Shown: in pieces, positions 1 to 8,995 of the stretch
How positions within the stretch are numbered: position 1 is the first letter of the stretch
Layout: each line of letters begins with the position of its first letter
Source: Pseudomonas fluorescens NCIMB 11764
Lineage (GTDB): Bacteria > Pseudomonadota > Gammaproteobacteria > Pseudomonadales > Pseudomonadaceae
Reading direction: 5' to 3'
NCBI RefSeq assembly: GCF_000293885.2
Contig: NZ_CP010945.1
Span: 5,352,001 to 5,416,000, forward strand
DNA: 64,000 bases
The notes under the pieces: generated by a model
Database searches by the model: none
Told to the model about the DNA's origin: nothing
The model's input: only the letters and a program-made list of their open reading frames with translations
Program-made: the position numbers and the translations under genes

Positions 1-700
1 CGGCCCAGTCGGCGGCACGCAGGCCGTCATCGAGGTGGCCGAAGTTGATCTCGAACTGGCCCGGGCCCAATTCGGCGGTGATCACCGTGGTGTCGATGCC
101 TTGCGCCTGCGCGGTCTCGACCATTTCATCGAGCACCGGTGCAAACCGCGACAATCGTTCAATGTGCATGTTCGGTTGATCGTCCGCATCGTCGGTCAGC
201 GGATCGCGCGCGAACTGCGGCAAGCCGTCACGCAACTGGCGATCGAACAGGTAGAACTCCAGCTCGAAGGCCACCACCGGGAAAATACCTTTGCGCGCGA
301 GACGTTCCAGCACCTGCGCCAAGACTTCCCGCGGCTCGAAGACAATCGGTTTTTCAGTGCCGCTGGAGGTGATCAGCATCTGCCCCAAGGGTTGCTTTTC
401 CCAGTTGACGATTTTCAACGTACCCGGCACCAGACGGCGCGGCGCATCCGGATCGCCGTCGTTGAAACAGTAGTCGCCAATCTTGAACAGCCCGCCCTGG
501 GCGCCCAGCAACACACAATTCTGCGGCAGCTTGAGCGCGCTGCCCGCGGCGACTTTTTCGAGCATCTCGATCGGGTAGCGCTTGCCATAGAAATGCCCGG
601 GGATGTCCAGGGAAATCAGGTCCACGTAGCGCACATCCGGGAAGCGCTGGCGAAACGCGCGAACTTCAGCGACCAGATCAGAGCAGACAGCATCCATCAT
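1..700 (-). CDS. Glutamine synthetase family protein, probable gamma-glutamylpolyamine synthetase (partial)
   Basis: The reading frame opens with ATG at 700 (a second ATG follows at 697) and runs off the left edge, so only about 233 N-terminal residues are visible. They hold the GS beta-grasp region, and in the catalytic start FPVVAFELEFYLF and AELGPGQFEINFGH, both typical of class I glutamine synthetase relatives. Downstream of a PuuB-like oxidase and a PuuR-like regulator on the same strand, it most likely joins glutamate to putrescine or another polyamine (PuuA/PauA role) rather than making glutamine. The link to polyamines rests on neighbours and is an inference. The C-terminal half lies outside the window. 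Confidence 0.85.
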   Translation of the reverse strand, partial: MMDAVCSDLVAEVRAFRQRFPDVRYVDLISLDIPGHFYGKRYPIEMLEKVAAGSALKLPQNCVLLGAQGGLFKIGDYCFNDGDPDAPRRLVPGTLKIVNWEKQPLGQMLITSSGTEKPIVFEPREVLAQVLERLARKGIFPVVAFELEFYLFDRQLRDGLPQFARDPLTDDADDQPNMHIERLSRFAPVLDEMVETAQAQGIDTTVITAELGPGQFEINFGHLDDGLRAADWA

Positions 701-718
701 GTTGTTCCTTTGTTTTTA

Positions 719-1273
719 TCAGGTGTAAACCCAGAGCACCCGGGTGAGCTGATCGGAGAGATTGCCGTAGCGACAATGGGTATGGCTGGCGAGCTGAAAG
801 CTGTCCCCGGCTCCCAGGGTGACCGGTTGATCGTCATCCAGCCAAAGTGTCAGTTGCCCTTCGAGCACGTAACCGCCCTGCTCCGAGCTGTCGCTCATGT
901 GGCGGTCGCCGCTGCTGGCGCCGGGCTTGAGCCGGCTTTCGAGCATCGAAAACGACGCACGCATTTTCGGCGAGACCAGAATGTCGGTGATGCCGTCGGC
1001 GTAATACAGGGTGCGGCGTTCGTCCGGCCGGGTTACCCAGGGCAAGGCCATGGGTTTGGGCAGGCTGTAGAAATAAGTGGTCGGCACGCCGAGGGTTTCG
1101 CTGATGGCGGTCAGGTCAGCTACCGTCGGCCGTGACAGCCCGCGCTCGACTTGCGAGAGAAAACCGACGGAGCGACCGATTTTGTCCGCCAGTTCCTTGA
1201 GCGTGTATTTTTTGTGTTTGCGCAGGTCCTGAATCAGGATCGCCAACGCCGAGATTTCTTCTTGCCTGTCCAT
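719..1273 (-). CDS. puuR: XRE-cupin transcriptional regulator, PuuR/PauR-like
   Basis: A 184-residue regulator with an N-terminal HTH_3 domain (about residues 10-65; the recognition region contains GFLSQVERGLSRPT) and a C-terminal cupin (about 110-180, with GGYVLEGQLTLWL and GAGDSFQLASHTHCR). The frame extends ten residues further upstream, but ATG at 1273 has a GGAAG Shine-Dalgarno at a proper distance, so I start there. Family members such as PuuR repress putrescine catabolic genes until the ligand is present. It sits 26 bp after the oxidase and 18 bp before the synthetase-like gene, all minus strand, consistent with an autoregulated polyamine operon. Confidence 0.85.
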   Translation of the reverse strand: MDRQEEISALAILIQDLRKHKKYTLKELADKIGRSVGFLSQVERGLSRPTVADLTAISETLGVPTTYFYSLPKPMALPWVTRPDERRTLYYADGITDILVSPKMRASFSMLESRLKPGASSGDRHMSDSSEQGGYVLEGQLTLWLDDDQPVTLGAGDSFQLASHTHCRYGNLSDQLTRVLWVYT

Positions 1274-1299
1274 CTGAAAGCTTCCGGAAAATGTGCGAA

Positions 1300-2589
1300 T
1301 CAAAGGCTGTCGCGCAAGCGATACCAGGCCTTGCCGATGGCTTCCAGCGGGGCTGCCATGTACTTGCCGCCGGGGAAACTGCCATTGACCAGGCCTTGAT
1401 ACAAGGCCAGCTCATCCGGCCCCCCCAATATCGCGTCGGACACGGCGCGGGCCCCGGCCAGGGTCGGCAGCACGCCGTGGCCGGAGTAACCCTGAAGCCA
1501 GTAGAGATCGCCCCGGCGACCGATATCAGGTGTGCGCTTAAGGGTGAGATCGATGTGCCCACCCCAGGCGAATTCCAGCTCTACATCCTTGAGCTGTGGA
1601 AACACCCGTTGCAGAAAGGGTCGGGTCGCCGCGGCGATGTCCCTCGGCATGCCCCCCAGGTAGGTGCAACCACCGCCAAACAGCAGCCGGTTATCCGGCG
1701 TACGACGGAAATAATCGAGCACGAATTGATTGTCGGTGACGCAAGCATTGCTCGGCAGCAGCGCAGTCGCCTGCGCTTGCGGGAGTGGCGCGGTGGCCAC
1801 CTGATAGGTGCCAACCGGCAACACACAACTCGACAGCTTGGGATCAAGCCGATCCAGATACGCATTGCACGCCAGTACCAGCACATCGGATCGAATACGA
1901 CCGTGCTCAGTGGTGACCACGTAGCGGCCACCCTCTTGGCGATAGTTCAGCGCCTTGCTTTGCTCATGAATTTTCCCGCCGGCGCGCTCGATGGCGGCGG
2001 CCAGGCCGAGCGCCAGTTTCAGCGGATTCAGGTGCCCGCCTTCCGGATAGAACAGCCCGGCCTGATAGCGTTCACTGGCGACCCATTGCGGCAACTGCTC
2101 ACGCGGGATGAATTGCAAACCGTCGTGGCCCCACTTGTGGCTGGCCTCGTGTTGCCATTCGGTCAGCAGACTCACCCGACGCGGCAACACCGATGTCCAG
2201 AGGTGACCGGCCTGGTAGTCGCAATCGAAATCATGGCGTTCGGGCAATGCCCGCAGTTCCTGTGCAGCCCAACGCATGCCGTCCCACAAACGCCGCGCAC
2301 GTTCGTAACCCAGCGCGGCCTCCAACGGAGGCATGTCGCACGACCAACCGAGAATGGCCTGACCGCCATTGCGCCCCGACGCCGCCCATGCCACCCGACT
2401 GGCTTCCAGCAAGGTCACGCACTTGCCAGCCAAGGCCAGTCGCAACGCCGTGTGCAAGCCACTGAAGCCGGCGCCGACGATCAATACGTCGGTGTCCTGC
2501 TCGCCCTCCAGAGCCGCACGCTCCAACAGACGATCGGCGCAAGTGTGGGCGTAGTAACTGGCGACGTGGCGGTTGGATTGCTGGAACAT
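1300..2589 (-). CDS. puuB: FAD-dependent oxidoreductase, gamma-glutamylputrescine oxidase-like
   Basis: This is a 429-residue DAO-family flavoprotein. The ADP-binding Rossmann motif lies near residues 33-55 (DVLIVGAGFSGLHTALRLA), followed by the family's ASGRNGGQ segment that contacts flavin. The C-terminal GYSGHGVLPTLAGARAVSD is the usual second FAD contact. PuuB/PauB enzymes oxidise gamma-glutamylated polyamines to aldehydes with release of hydrogen peroxide. The gene leads the minus-strand cluster with the PuuR-like regulator and the synthetase-like gene. Other DAO family members (glycine or sarcosine oxidases) look alike, so the substrate is inferred from context. Confidence 0.83.
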   Translation of the reverse strand: MFQQSNRHVASYYAHTCADRLLERAALEGEQDTDVLIVGAGFSGLHTALRLALAGKCVTLLEASRVAWAASGRNGGQAILGWSCDMPPLEAALGYERARRLWDGMRWAAQELRALPERHDFDCDYQAGHLWTSVLPRRVSLLTEWQHEASHKWGHDGLQFIPREQLPQWVASERYQAGLFYPEGGHLNPLKLALGLAAAIERAGGKIHEQSKALNYRQEGGRYVVTTEHGRIRSDVLVLACNAYLDRLDPKLSSCVLPVGTYQVATAPLPQAQATALLPSNACVTDNQFVLDYFRRTPDNRLLFGGGCTYLGGMPRDIAAATRPFLQRVFPQLKDVELEFAWGGHIDLTLKRTPDIGRRGDLYWLQGYSGHGVLPTLAGARAVSDAILGGPDELALYQGLVNGSFPGGKYMAAPLEAIGKAWYRLRDSL

Positions 2590-2670
2590 GCAAGCCTCGT
2601 GAAATTTTCTATTTATAATTTCATGAAAAAATACACGTTAAATTTCACCATCGCAACCATTCCGGTCGCA

Positions 2671-2702
2671 AAAAAAATCCCGCCCAAGAAACTTGGGCGG
2701 GA
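2671..2702 (-). terminator. Rho-independent terminator of the NDH-2-like gene
   Basis: A perfect 11-bp stem (tcccgcccaag at 2678-2688 and cttgggcggga at 2692-2702, loop aaa) is followed on the minus strand by seven T (2677-2671). It lies 36 bp past the stop of the minus-strand flavoprotein gene and ends that transcript. Only four T follow on the plus strand. Confidence 0.9.
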
Positions 2703-2738
2703 TTTTCCCCATCAGGCAGTGTTATCGAACAACAGGCC

Positions 2739-3941
2739 TCAGGCGACAGGAATCATGGGATCAGCCGCCGCCAGCGCAGCGGCACGGTCAGCAGCCGGTG
2801 GGTAGATCCACACTGTGTTGATCTGCGTCTTGAGGTTCTTGCCTTCCTGTTTGACCAGTTTGACCTGGCGGTCCCAGCCCTCGGTGTACACCGCGCCCCA
2901 GCTCCCCAGATCCAGGCAGGTTACGTACTTAGGCTGGCTGTACGGTGTCGGATCGACGCCGAGAATGTGCGCGGCCACGTTATTGCCGGCGTGACGCCCC
3001 AGGGAAATGGCGTGTTGGCAGGTCATCAATGCGTAGTTGCCAATGTCGTCGGAAGCGGCGTAGGCAACGTCGCCCGTGGCATAGATATCCTCCTGACCAA
3101 TGACTTTCAGGTGGCTGTCCACGTGCAGGCGGCCGAGGTGATCGCGTTCGGCCGGGATCTGTTCGGTCAGCGAGCTGGCGCGCACGCCGGTGGTCCAGAC
3201 CACGGTTTTCGCATCGATACGCTGGCCGTCGCTCAAGTTGACACCGTTGGCATCGACGGAGAGAACCGACGCCTTCAAGTGCCATTTCACGCCGGTTTCA
3301 ACGCTGGCCTCTTCGATCGACTTGGCGATTTCGGCGCCCATCGACCCGCCAATTTTCTCGCCGCGGTCGACGATGATCACCTCGACATCCGTTTGATCAC
3401 CCAGGATGGCACGCAGTCGCGCGGTCATCTCGGTCGCCGTTTCAATCCCGGTGAAGCCGCCACCCGCCACGACGACGGTGTTGCGGGCTTTACTTTCCGG
3501 CAGGCTGGCCAGGGATTTCAGGTGGTTTTCCAGGCGCACGGCCTCTTCAATCTGGTCAACGTCGAACGCATGTTCGACCACGCCTGCGGTAGCCGGGATG
3601 GCGAGACGGCTGCCGGTGGCCAGAACGAGTTTGTCGTAGCTGCACACTTGTTTGGCACCCGATGCATCGATGTAGCCCACGCGTTTTTGCACAACGTCGA
3701 TGGTTTCTGCAGCGCCCTTGATGAACTTCACGCCGACCGCATCAAACAGCTCACCAATCGGTGCAGCCAGCTGGTGCGCATTCGGCTCATAGAAGCGCGG
3801 ACGCACGCGCAGCTCGGCCTGCGGGGCCAGAACGGTCACTTCAACGTCGTTGTGACCATGAATGTCGAACAGACGCGTAGCGCTCAAAGCTGTCCACATG
3901 CCACCGAAACCTGCGCCGATTACCAGGATGTGCTTTTTCAT
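2739..3941 (-). CDS. NAD(P)/FAD-dependent oxidoreductase, type II NADH dehydrogenase-like
   Basis: A 400-residue two-dinucleotide-binding-domain flavoprotein. The FAD motif is at residues 4-25 (ILVIGAGFGGMWTALS). The NADH motif is near 160-190 (NTVVVAGGGFTGIETATEM), and the second FAD contact is YATGDVAYAA. It resembles NDH-2 enzymes that pass electrons from NADH to quinone without pumping protons, but a strong C-terminal membrane anchor is not obvious. ATG at 3941 has GGAG 7 nt upstream; the in-frame extension to 4010 is ignored. It is transcribed away from an Rrf2 regulator 265 bp away, which probably controls it. Confidence 0.85.
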   Translation of the reverse strand: MKKHILVIGAGFGGMWTALSATRLFDIHGHNDVEVTVLAPQAELRVRPRFYEPNAHQLAAPIGELFDAVGVKFIKGAAETIDVVQKRVGYIDASGAKQVCSYDKLVLATGSRLAIPATAGVVEHAFDVDQIEEAVRLENHLKSLASLPESKARNTVVVAGGGFTGIETATEMTARLRAILGDQTDVEVIIVDRGEKIGGSMGAEIAKSIEEASVETGVKWHLKASVLSVDANGVNLSDGQRIDAKTVVWTTGVRASSLTEQIPAERDHLGRLHVDSHLKVIGQEDIYATGDVAYAASDDIGNYALMTCQHAISLGRHAGNNVAAHILGVDPTPYSQPKYVTCLDLGSWGAVYTEGWDRQVKLVKQEGKNLKTQINTVWIYPPAADRAAALAAADPMIPVA

Positions 3942-4206
3942 TTTTAACTCCGAGAGAAGGCGATCATTGAATTCATCAAAGGTCATGCGCTGCCAAGGCC
4001 GACCGAACAACTGCGAATATATTGATCCTAGTTATACGGCGCAATCGATTTTTTATGATGCTTGCTATCGAAAACTTTGATCCACGGCATGGCGCTACCA
4101 GGCAAGGCAGAAAGGCAGTACTGGAAGAGATGAGCGGCGGCGGGGGCTCGTTGCTCGGCTAACGCTCTGCTGGTAACATTTACGACAACATTAGTCGGAG
4201 ATCAAA

Positions 4207-4770
4207 ATGTCTCTTTATAGCGCGGGCGTTGAGTACGGCATTCACTGCCTGCTTTTTCTGGTAGGCAATTGCGGCGACACCCGTGAGGCGAGCGTGCGCG
4301 AACTGGCGGAGCTTCAAGGCGTGCCGCAAGACTATCTGGCGAAAATTTTCACCAAACTGGCCAAGGCAAAACTGGTGGTGGCCACTGAAGGCGTGCGCGG
4401 CGGTTTCAAGCTGGCGCGTCCCTCCGACGAAATCAGCGTGCTCGATATCGTCAATGCCATCGACGGTCAGAAACTCATCTTCGATTGCCGCGAGATTCGC
4501 GGGCGTTGCGCCGTGTTCGAAGGTTCCGCACCCGCTTGGGCGCTGACAGGCCCCTGCTCGGTGCATGCGGTCATGATGACTGCGCAAAAACGCATGGAGG
4601 ATGCCCTCGCCCAGCAGACCATTCTTGATCTCGCCAGGAGAGTGGGACGAAAGGCGCCGGCCGAATTCGGTGCGCAGGTGGACAACTGGATCAACGATCG
4701 CCGGGAAAAGAAAAGCAGTGCCCAGGCATCTGACGACCAGACTATCCCGGTCACCGAGATTTCCGGCTAA
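4207..4770 (+). CDS. Rrf2 family transcriptional regulator with three conserved-type cysteines
   Basis: A 187-residue protein. Its N-terminal 85 residues are a winged helix of the Rrf2 type (VRELAELQGVPQDYLAKIF, then EGVRGGFKLARP as the wing). Cysteines at 94, 101 and 117 (FDCREIRGRC and GPC) occupy the region where NsrR and IscR bind an Fe-S cluster, so redox or NO sensing is plausible. The start has GGAG at 4197. The gene diverges from the NDH-2-like flavoprotein. The C-terminal 40 residues are charged and look disordered. Target and cofactor are inferred. Confidence 0.85.
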   Translation: MSLYSAGVEYGIHCLLFLVGNCGDTREASVRELAELQGVPQDYLAKIFTKLAKAKLVVATEGVRGGFKLARPSDEISVLDIVNAIDGQKLIFDCREIRGRCAVFEGSAPAWALTGPCSVHAVMMTAQKRMEDALAQQTILDLARRVGRKAPAEFGAQVDNWINDRREKKSSAQASDDQTIPVTEISG

Positions 4771-4773
4771 GCC

Positions 4774-5109
4774 TCACAGACAGTCGCGAACGGCCTGGCG
4801 CAATGCGCCGGACTTGGCCCAGGGCGGGCCCTGATAAAGCGATACCCGGCTGCCATCCCTGGATTTCACGATATCGACAATCTCGTCAGCCGTGATAATG
4901 CTGGGGGCTGTTATCCGGTAGCCATTGGAAATCCCCGTTTGAGTCGACGCGGGAATTTCCTTCTGCCACGCCGGCAGCACGCAGGCGGCATAGTCTTTCG
5001 GTACCTTTTCGCTGTATTTGCTGACATTCGGCTCACCCGGCACCACGGAAGCCGGCAATGAACACCCCGCCAGTAACGCCACCACGACTCCCGCCATCAA
5101 TGTCCGCAT
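4774..5109 (-). CDS. Small lipoprotein of unknown function
   Basis: A 111-residue protein with a lipoprotein signal peptide: MRTLMAGVVVALLAGCS, lipobox LAGC with Cys16 as the likely lipidated residue. The mature part ends in a cysteine near the C-terminus (RDCL) and contains another at the YAACVLPAW segment, which could form a disulfide in the periplasm. It converges on the Rrf2 gene with only 3 bp between stops. I do not recognise a named domain. Confidence 0.75.
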   Translation of the reverse strand: MRTLMAGVVVALLAGCSLPASVVPGEPNVSKYSEKVPKDYAACVLPAWQKEIPASTQTGISNGYRITAPSIITADEIVDIVKSRDGSRVSLYQGPPWAKSGALRQAVRDCL

Positions 5110-5178
5110 GACGCTTCCTTTTTCTGAAAAAGGAAATGTAGCGCGTCATTCAGCAGACATCCATTGATTGAACAGCTC

Positions 5179-5391
5179 TCACTGTGGGGCGTTTTCATCT
5201 TTTTTGGGGGACCTGGCGTTCAAATAGGTCATCCACCGTTCATACGCCTCGTGCTGCCATTGGTTCACCCGCTCCCATTCCGGGCCGCTCAGTTGATGCG
5301 CAGAGATCAGCGTCATCATTTCCGTGGTCGCCGCGTCCAGATCGACGATCAGCTCATGCGCGTGAAATCTAAAATCATCAGTTGCCGTCAT
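5179..5391 (-). CDS. Hypothetical protein
   Basis: A 70-residue acidic-to-neutral soluble protein starting MTATDDFRFHAHELI. It is predicted mostly helical and contains a tryptophan-rich stretch (PEWERVNQWQHEAYERWM). It has no signal peptide or membrane segment and no domain I can name. Codon use matches the neighbours, and it lies on the strand free of other genes, so it is probably real. Confidence 0.6.
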   Translation of the reverse strand: MTATDDFRFHAHELIVDLDAATTEMMTLISAHQLSGPEWERVNQWQHEAYERWMTYLNARSPKKDENAPQ

Positions 5392-5560
5392 TTGAAGTTG
5401 CCTCGCCCTAGCGAAAGTTGACCACTTGAGTACGACACCAGATCTGTCCGTTCCCGTTCAACTTCCCGACCAAAGGCTGCATCGACTGTTCAGACGAACA
5501 AAACGCCCTGATCCACGAATCGGGACTAAAATTCGTAGCAGAGATGTTCAGGAGGTTGTC

Positions 5561-5848
5561 ATGTGGCTTAACAAATCTGAAAACCAACTTCGGCGCGACC
5601 TGCAAAGCGTTGCATCGGACTTGAGGTGGTCGGCGGTAGACCTTCTGCGACTGGAAGTTCAGTTTCGACAGGCAGGCAATGAAGTGGACGCACAAGCGGT
5701 GCGCAGACTGCACGACCTGTTTCAGGGGGACGAACAGCGATTGACGGGGTATGCCGAAGAGGTGAAGGCCAAGGTGATTACTCGAAACAAGCCTGCCACC
5801 TGCACCAATGGCGGGATGAGTGGAGGCGGAGGTTCTCCCAAGTCATAA
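5561..5848 (+). CDS. Hypothetical protein
   Basis: A 95-residue soluble protein starting at ATG 5561, chosen because AGGAGG lies at 5549-5554 with good spacing; the frame is open 135 bp further upstream but lacks a comparable site. The first 75 residues are helical and charged (NQLRRDLQSVASDLRWSAVD); the end is a glycine-rich tail (GGMSGGGGSPKS). No recognised domain. A hairpin follows the stop immediately. Confidence 0.65.
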   Translation: MWLNKSENQLRRDLQSVASDLRWSAVDLLRLEVQFRQAGNEVDAQAVRRLHDLFQGDEQRLTGYAEEVKAKVITRNKPATCTNGGMSGGGGSPKS

Positions 5849-5870
5849 AAGCCCCGGAAAACCGGGGCTT
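5847..5870. terminator. Convergent rho-independent terminator
   Basis: Stem aagccccgg (5849-5857) and ccggggctt (5862-5870) with loop aaaa. The T-run is better on the minus side, so it mainly serves the gene at 5879-6067, but it lies between two convergent stops and may serve both. Confidence 0.75.
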
Positions 5871-5878
5871 GAAGCTGA

Positions 5879-6067
5879 CTATTTAGCGGCCGGCCTCTTC
5901 GCCCGTACCTTGTAACCGGGAAGAGACGCTGCAAAGGCCAGGGCTTCCTCCCTGCTGGCAAAAGCGGCCAACCGGTCGCCTTGGGTGCATACCCGCCAGG
6001 GGCCGTTGTTTACGCTGAGTACGTCATAACCGTTCATGTGCATCTTATTCAGCATCGGAACGCTCAT
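5879..6067 (-). CDS. Small hypothetical protein with an SREEA-type repeat-like motif
   Basis: A 62-residue protein, MSVPMLNKMHMNGYDVLSV at the start, then GPWRVCTQGDRLAAFASREEALAFAASLPG. The pattern of a tryptophan strand, 'F-x-SREEAL-x-FA' helix and basic tail resembles short DUF2188-like proteins, though I cannot confirm this. A distant look-alike is at 52986-53189 (AFSSREEAQ). Function unknown. Confidence 0.65.
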   Translation of the reverse strand: MSVPMLNKMHMNGYDVLSVNNGPWRVCTQGDRLAAFASREEALAFAASLPGYKVRAKRPAAK

Positions 6068-6286
6068 AAGCTACCTCCATTTCGGTACTGATTTCAGAAC
6101 AGACCTGCCTACCTTACACCCACCCTTCGCACAGATGCCGACCGGACGTCGCGACAGGATGCCGGCATCCGGTTGCACTTTCAGCCCCTGAGACACCTCC
6201 AACCTTCCAGGCGTCCGCTAAATCGGCGCCGGCCTGAATATTGCATTTTTATTACCAAAATATGACAACAGGCAATCAGGTAACAC

Positions 6287-6649
6287 ATGAAAGTACGCGC
6301 CACCGTCATTTGTGAGCAGGACCGCTACATTCTCCTGGTGCGCAAGCCAAGGAGTCGCTGGACGCTGCCCGGCGGAAAAGTCGAGCCCGGTGAAACCGTT
6401 GCAGCCGCGGCCATGCGCGAACTGTGGGAAGAAACCGGGTTGGGGGTCGACGATTTGCTCTACCTGATGGAACTGGATTCGGGCGGCACCCGGCACCATG
6501 TCTACGAGGCATCGGTGCTGAACTCGAATGAGGCGCGCCCGCAAAATGAAATCTTCGATTGCATGTGGTTTCCGATAGACGCGGTGCACAATCTGAACAC
6601 AAGCGACGCCACGCTGAGAATCGTCAAAGCGTTTCAGCGGCGCCTGTAA
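6287..6649 (+). CDS. Nudix hydrolase
   Basis: A 120-residue single-domain protein. The Nudix box (G-x5-E-x7-REUxEExGU) spans about residues 29-51: [18 protein letters not shown] followed by WEETGL, with all catalytic glutamates present. Such enzymes cleave nucleoside diphosphates linked to another moiety; the substrate cannot be read from the sequence. The start follows an AT-rich leader containing caatcaggtaacac. It stands alone between two minus-strand genes. Confidence 0.85.
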   Translation: MKVRATVICEQDRYILLVRKPRSRWTLPGGKVEPGETVAAAAMRELWEETGLGVDDLLYLMELDSGGTRHHVYEASVLNSNEARPQNEIFDCMWFPIDAVHNLNTSDATLRIVKAFQRRL

Positions 6650-6663
6650 TTCTCAGCGTTTTT

Positions 6664-7437
6664 TCAGCCCTGATCGCCACCACCCACCGGCATGATCATG
6701 CCGGTGATGTAGGACGCTTCGTCGCTGGCCAGAAACAGAATAGCGCCTGCCTGTTCATCCAGTGTGCCGTAACGTTTCATCAAACTGCTGTCGAGCGTCT
6801 GGTCGACGATCTGCTGATACCACACCTTTTCCTCAGTACTTTGTTCGGCGCTGTTGCGCGGAATCACCCGCGGCGGTGCTTCGGTGCCACCGGGCGCCGT
6901 GGCATTGACCCGAACGCCACGGCCGGCGGTTTCGAACGCCAGGCAAGCGGTCAGCGCATTCACCCCGCCCTTCGCCGCACCATACGGCACACGGTTGATG
7001 CTGCGGGTGGCGATGGACGACACGTTGACGATGGCGCCACTGCCCTGCCCCAGCATGAACGGCAATGCGGCATGGCAGCACCACAGCGTCGGGAACAGCG
7101 AGCGACGAACCTCGGCCTCTATCTGCGGTGCTTCGTAATGTTCGAAAGGCTTGGCCCAGATCGTCCCGCCGACATTATTGATGAGGATGTCGAGGCGCCC
7201 GAAACGCTCGACGGCGGTTTGCATCACGCGGCTGCATTCGGCGTACTGCTCGAGATCGGCGGTCAGCGCGAGCACCTGGGCATGCTGGCCCAATTGTTGT
7301 TGCACCTCGAACACCAACTCGGAGCGATCAACCAGAACCAACCGCGCGCCCTCCGCCGCCATCCGTTCTGCGACGCGCCGGCCGATGCCTTGCGCAGCGC
7401 CGGTGATCAGCGCGACTTTTTCGTGAAATCTGTTCAT
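6664..7437 (-). CDS. benD: Benzoate cis-diol dehydrogenase BenD
   Basis: A 257-residue classical short-chain dehydrogenase. It has the cofactor motif TGAAQGIG near residue 13, NNVGG, the catalytic Ser in VNVSSIATRS and YGAAK (Tyr-x-x-x-Lys). It oxidises 1,6-dihydroxycyclohexa-2,4-diene-1-carboxylate to catechol and CO2 with NAD+. The family label rests on this sequence plus its position as last gene of benABCD. ATG at 7437 is preferred over GTG 7443 because GAGG lies only 5 bp ahead of the ATG. It starts 45 bp after benC. Confidence 0.92.
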   Translation of the reverse strand: MNRFHEKVALITGAAQGIGRRVAERMAAEGARLVLVDRSELVFEVQQQLGQHAQVLALTADLEQYAECSRVMQTAVERFGRLDILINNVGGTIWAKPFEHYEAPQIEAEVRRSLFPTLWCCHAALPFMLGQGSGAIVNVSSIATRSINRVPYGAAKGGVNALTACLAFETAGRGVRVNATAPGGTEAPPRVIPRNSAEQSTEEKVWYQQIVDQTLDSSLMKRYGTLDEQAGAILFLASDEASYITGMIMPVGGGDQG

Positions 7438-7482
7438 ACCCACCTCGTGTTCACGCCAACCCGGTGTTGACTCAGAGAATGC

Positions 7483-8496
7483 TCATGCCGCGCTGGCGGC
7501 AAACTTTTCGTAGTAGAAATTCACCGGCGCGATGCCTTGATCGCGAATGTATTGGCTGACGGCCTCGACCATCGGCGGCGGGCCGCACAGGTAGACGTCG
7601 ACGTCACCATCGTTCAAATGCCTCGGCTCGATGTGCTGTGTCACGTAGCCCTTGAGCGGGTGCTGGCTGTCGGGACTGGCCACGCAGGCGCTGAAGCTGA
7701 AGTTCGGGATGCGCGCGGCGAAAGCTTCGAGGCGATCCATTTCCACCAGATCGAAATCGTTGGTCACGCCGTAGATCAGATGCAGCGGATGCTCACTGCC
7801 CTGCTCGGCGATTTTTTCCAGCATTGCGGTGAACGGCGCCAAGCCGGTACCGCCCGCCAGCAGCAACAGCGGGCGACGAATGTCACGCAGATAAAAACTG
7901 CCCAGCGGCCCGGCCAGACTCATGCTGTCGCCGGCCTTGGCCATGCCGGTCAGAAAACTGCTCATCAAGCCGCCGGGCACGTTGCGAATCAGGAAACTGA
8001 CCTCGCCGTCACGTTGCAACGAACTGAACGAATAGGCACGGGTCTGCTCGCTGCCGGGAATTGCGAGATTCACGTATTGCCCGGGCAGGAACGCCAGTTT
8101 GCTCAGTGCCTCACCTTTGATCGACAGCGCGATGGTGCTGTCGGACAGCTGACGCACGGCGCTGATGGTCGCGTCGTAACTGGCCTGTTGCGTGCGACAG
8201 ACCTCCGAGGAAGCCGGTACGCGCACCACGCAATCGCTCTGGGCGCGCATCTGGCAAGTCAGGACAAAACCTTGCTCCGCTTCGTCCGCCGTGAGGGCGT
8301 CTTCGATGTATTCCTCACCCAGGTCGTAGCGGCCAACCTCGGCGAAACACTTGCAAGTGCCGCAGGCGCCGTCGCGGCAATCCAGCGGAATGTTGATGCC
8401 TTGGCGGTACGCGGCATCGGCCACGGTTTCGCCAACGTTGGCGTCGATGAACCGGGTGACGCCGTCTTCGAAATTGAATGCAATGGAATGAGTCAT
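7483..8496 (-). CDS. benC: Benzoate 1,2-dioxygenase reductase BenC
   Basis: A 337-residue electron-transfer protein. It has an N-terminal plant-type [2Fe-2S] ferredoxin domain (LDCRDGACGTCKCF with the closing Cys in VLTCQM), then an FAD domain (RAYSFSS) and an NADH domain (LLLAGGTGLAPFTAML, YLCGPPPMVEAV). It moves electrons from NADH to the BenAB oxygenase. The frame is open to 8523, but ATG 8496 gives the family's length and follows the benB stop by 10 bp. Confidence 0.95.
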   Translation of the reverse strand: MTHSIAFNFEDGVTRFIDANVGETVADAAYRQGINIPLDCRDGACGTCKCFAEVGRYDLGEEYIEDALTADEAEQGFVLTCQMRAQSDCVVRVPASSEVCRTQQASYDATISAVRQLSDSTIALSIKGEALSKLAFLPGQYVNLAIPGSEQTRAYSFSSLQRDGEVSFLIRNVPGGLMSSFLTGMAKAGDSMSLAGPLGSFYLRDIRRPLLLLAGGTGLAPFTAMLEKIAEQGSEHPLHLIYGVTNDFDLVEMDRLEAFAARIPNFSFSACVASPDSQHPLKGYVTQHIEPRHLNDGDVDVYLCGPPPMVEAVSQYIRDQGIAPVNFYYEKFAASAA

Positions 8497-8506
8497 GACG
8501 GCCGCC

Positions 8507-8995
8507 TCACAGGTGGTAAACATCGATGACCTGGCGAACGTAGTCGTTCTTCAGGATCACTTTCTTGGCCTTGATCAGCGGGTTCTCGCCGCGCACATCA
8601 AGGGTGTAGAAACTGCTGCCGAAATAGCTGTCGACGGTCTTGTAGCGAAAGCTCAGCGTGTGCCAGTTGAAGCGCACCTTGCAGAGGCCGTCCGCCTGTT
8701 CCAGCAGCTCGATGTTGCTGATGTTGTGCGAGGTGCGGGTGTCCGGCACGGTGGCACTGGAGCGCTCGGTCTTGATGCGGAAGATGCGGTCTTCCAGGCC
8801 GGTGCGATTGCCGTACCAGATCAACGAGATTTCCCGCTGCGGGTCTTCGGTCAATTCGTCGTTGTCGTCCCAGGACGGCATCCAGAAGGTCGCATCCGGG
8901 GCGTACAACTCCAGCCATTCGTCCCATTGCCGTTCATCGAGGTAACGCGCTTCGCGGTAGAGAAAGTCGCGCACGCTGTCGTAGGTAATAGTCAT
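8507..8995 (-). CDS. benB: Benzoate 1,2-dioxygenase small subunit BenB
   Basis: A 162-residue beta subunit of a ring-hydroxylating oxygenase, a cone-shaped SnoaL-like fold with structural rather than catalytic role ([37 protein letters not shown]). ATG at 8995 overlaps the benA stop in an ATGA junction, so translation is coupled and the two subunits are made together. The longer frame up to 9445 is a benA shadow. Confidence 0.95.
   Translation of the reverse strand: MTITYDSVRDFLYREARYLDERQWDEWLELYAPDATFWMPSWDDNDELTEDPQREISLIWYGNRTGLEDRIFRIKTERSSATVPDTRTSHNISNIELLEQADGLCKVRFNWHTLSFRYKTVDSYFGSSFYTLDVRGENPLIKAKKVILKNDYVRQVIDVYHL

Noticed and set aside
35..1135. Long plus-strand frame of 366 codons over the left end
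   Set aside because: It is antisense to the glutamine-synthetase-like gene and the XRE-cupin regulator, both of which have clear domains. Its own translation has no domain and odd composition.
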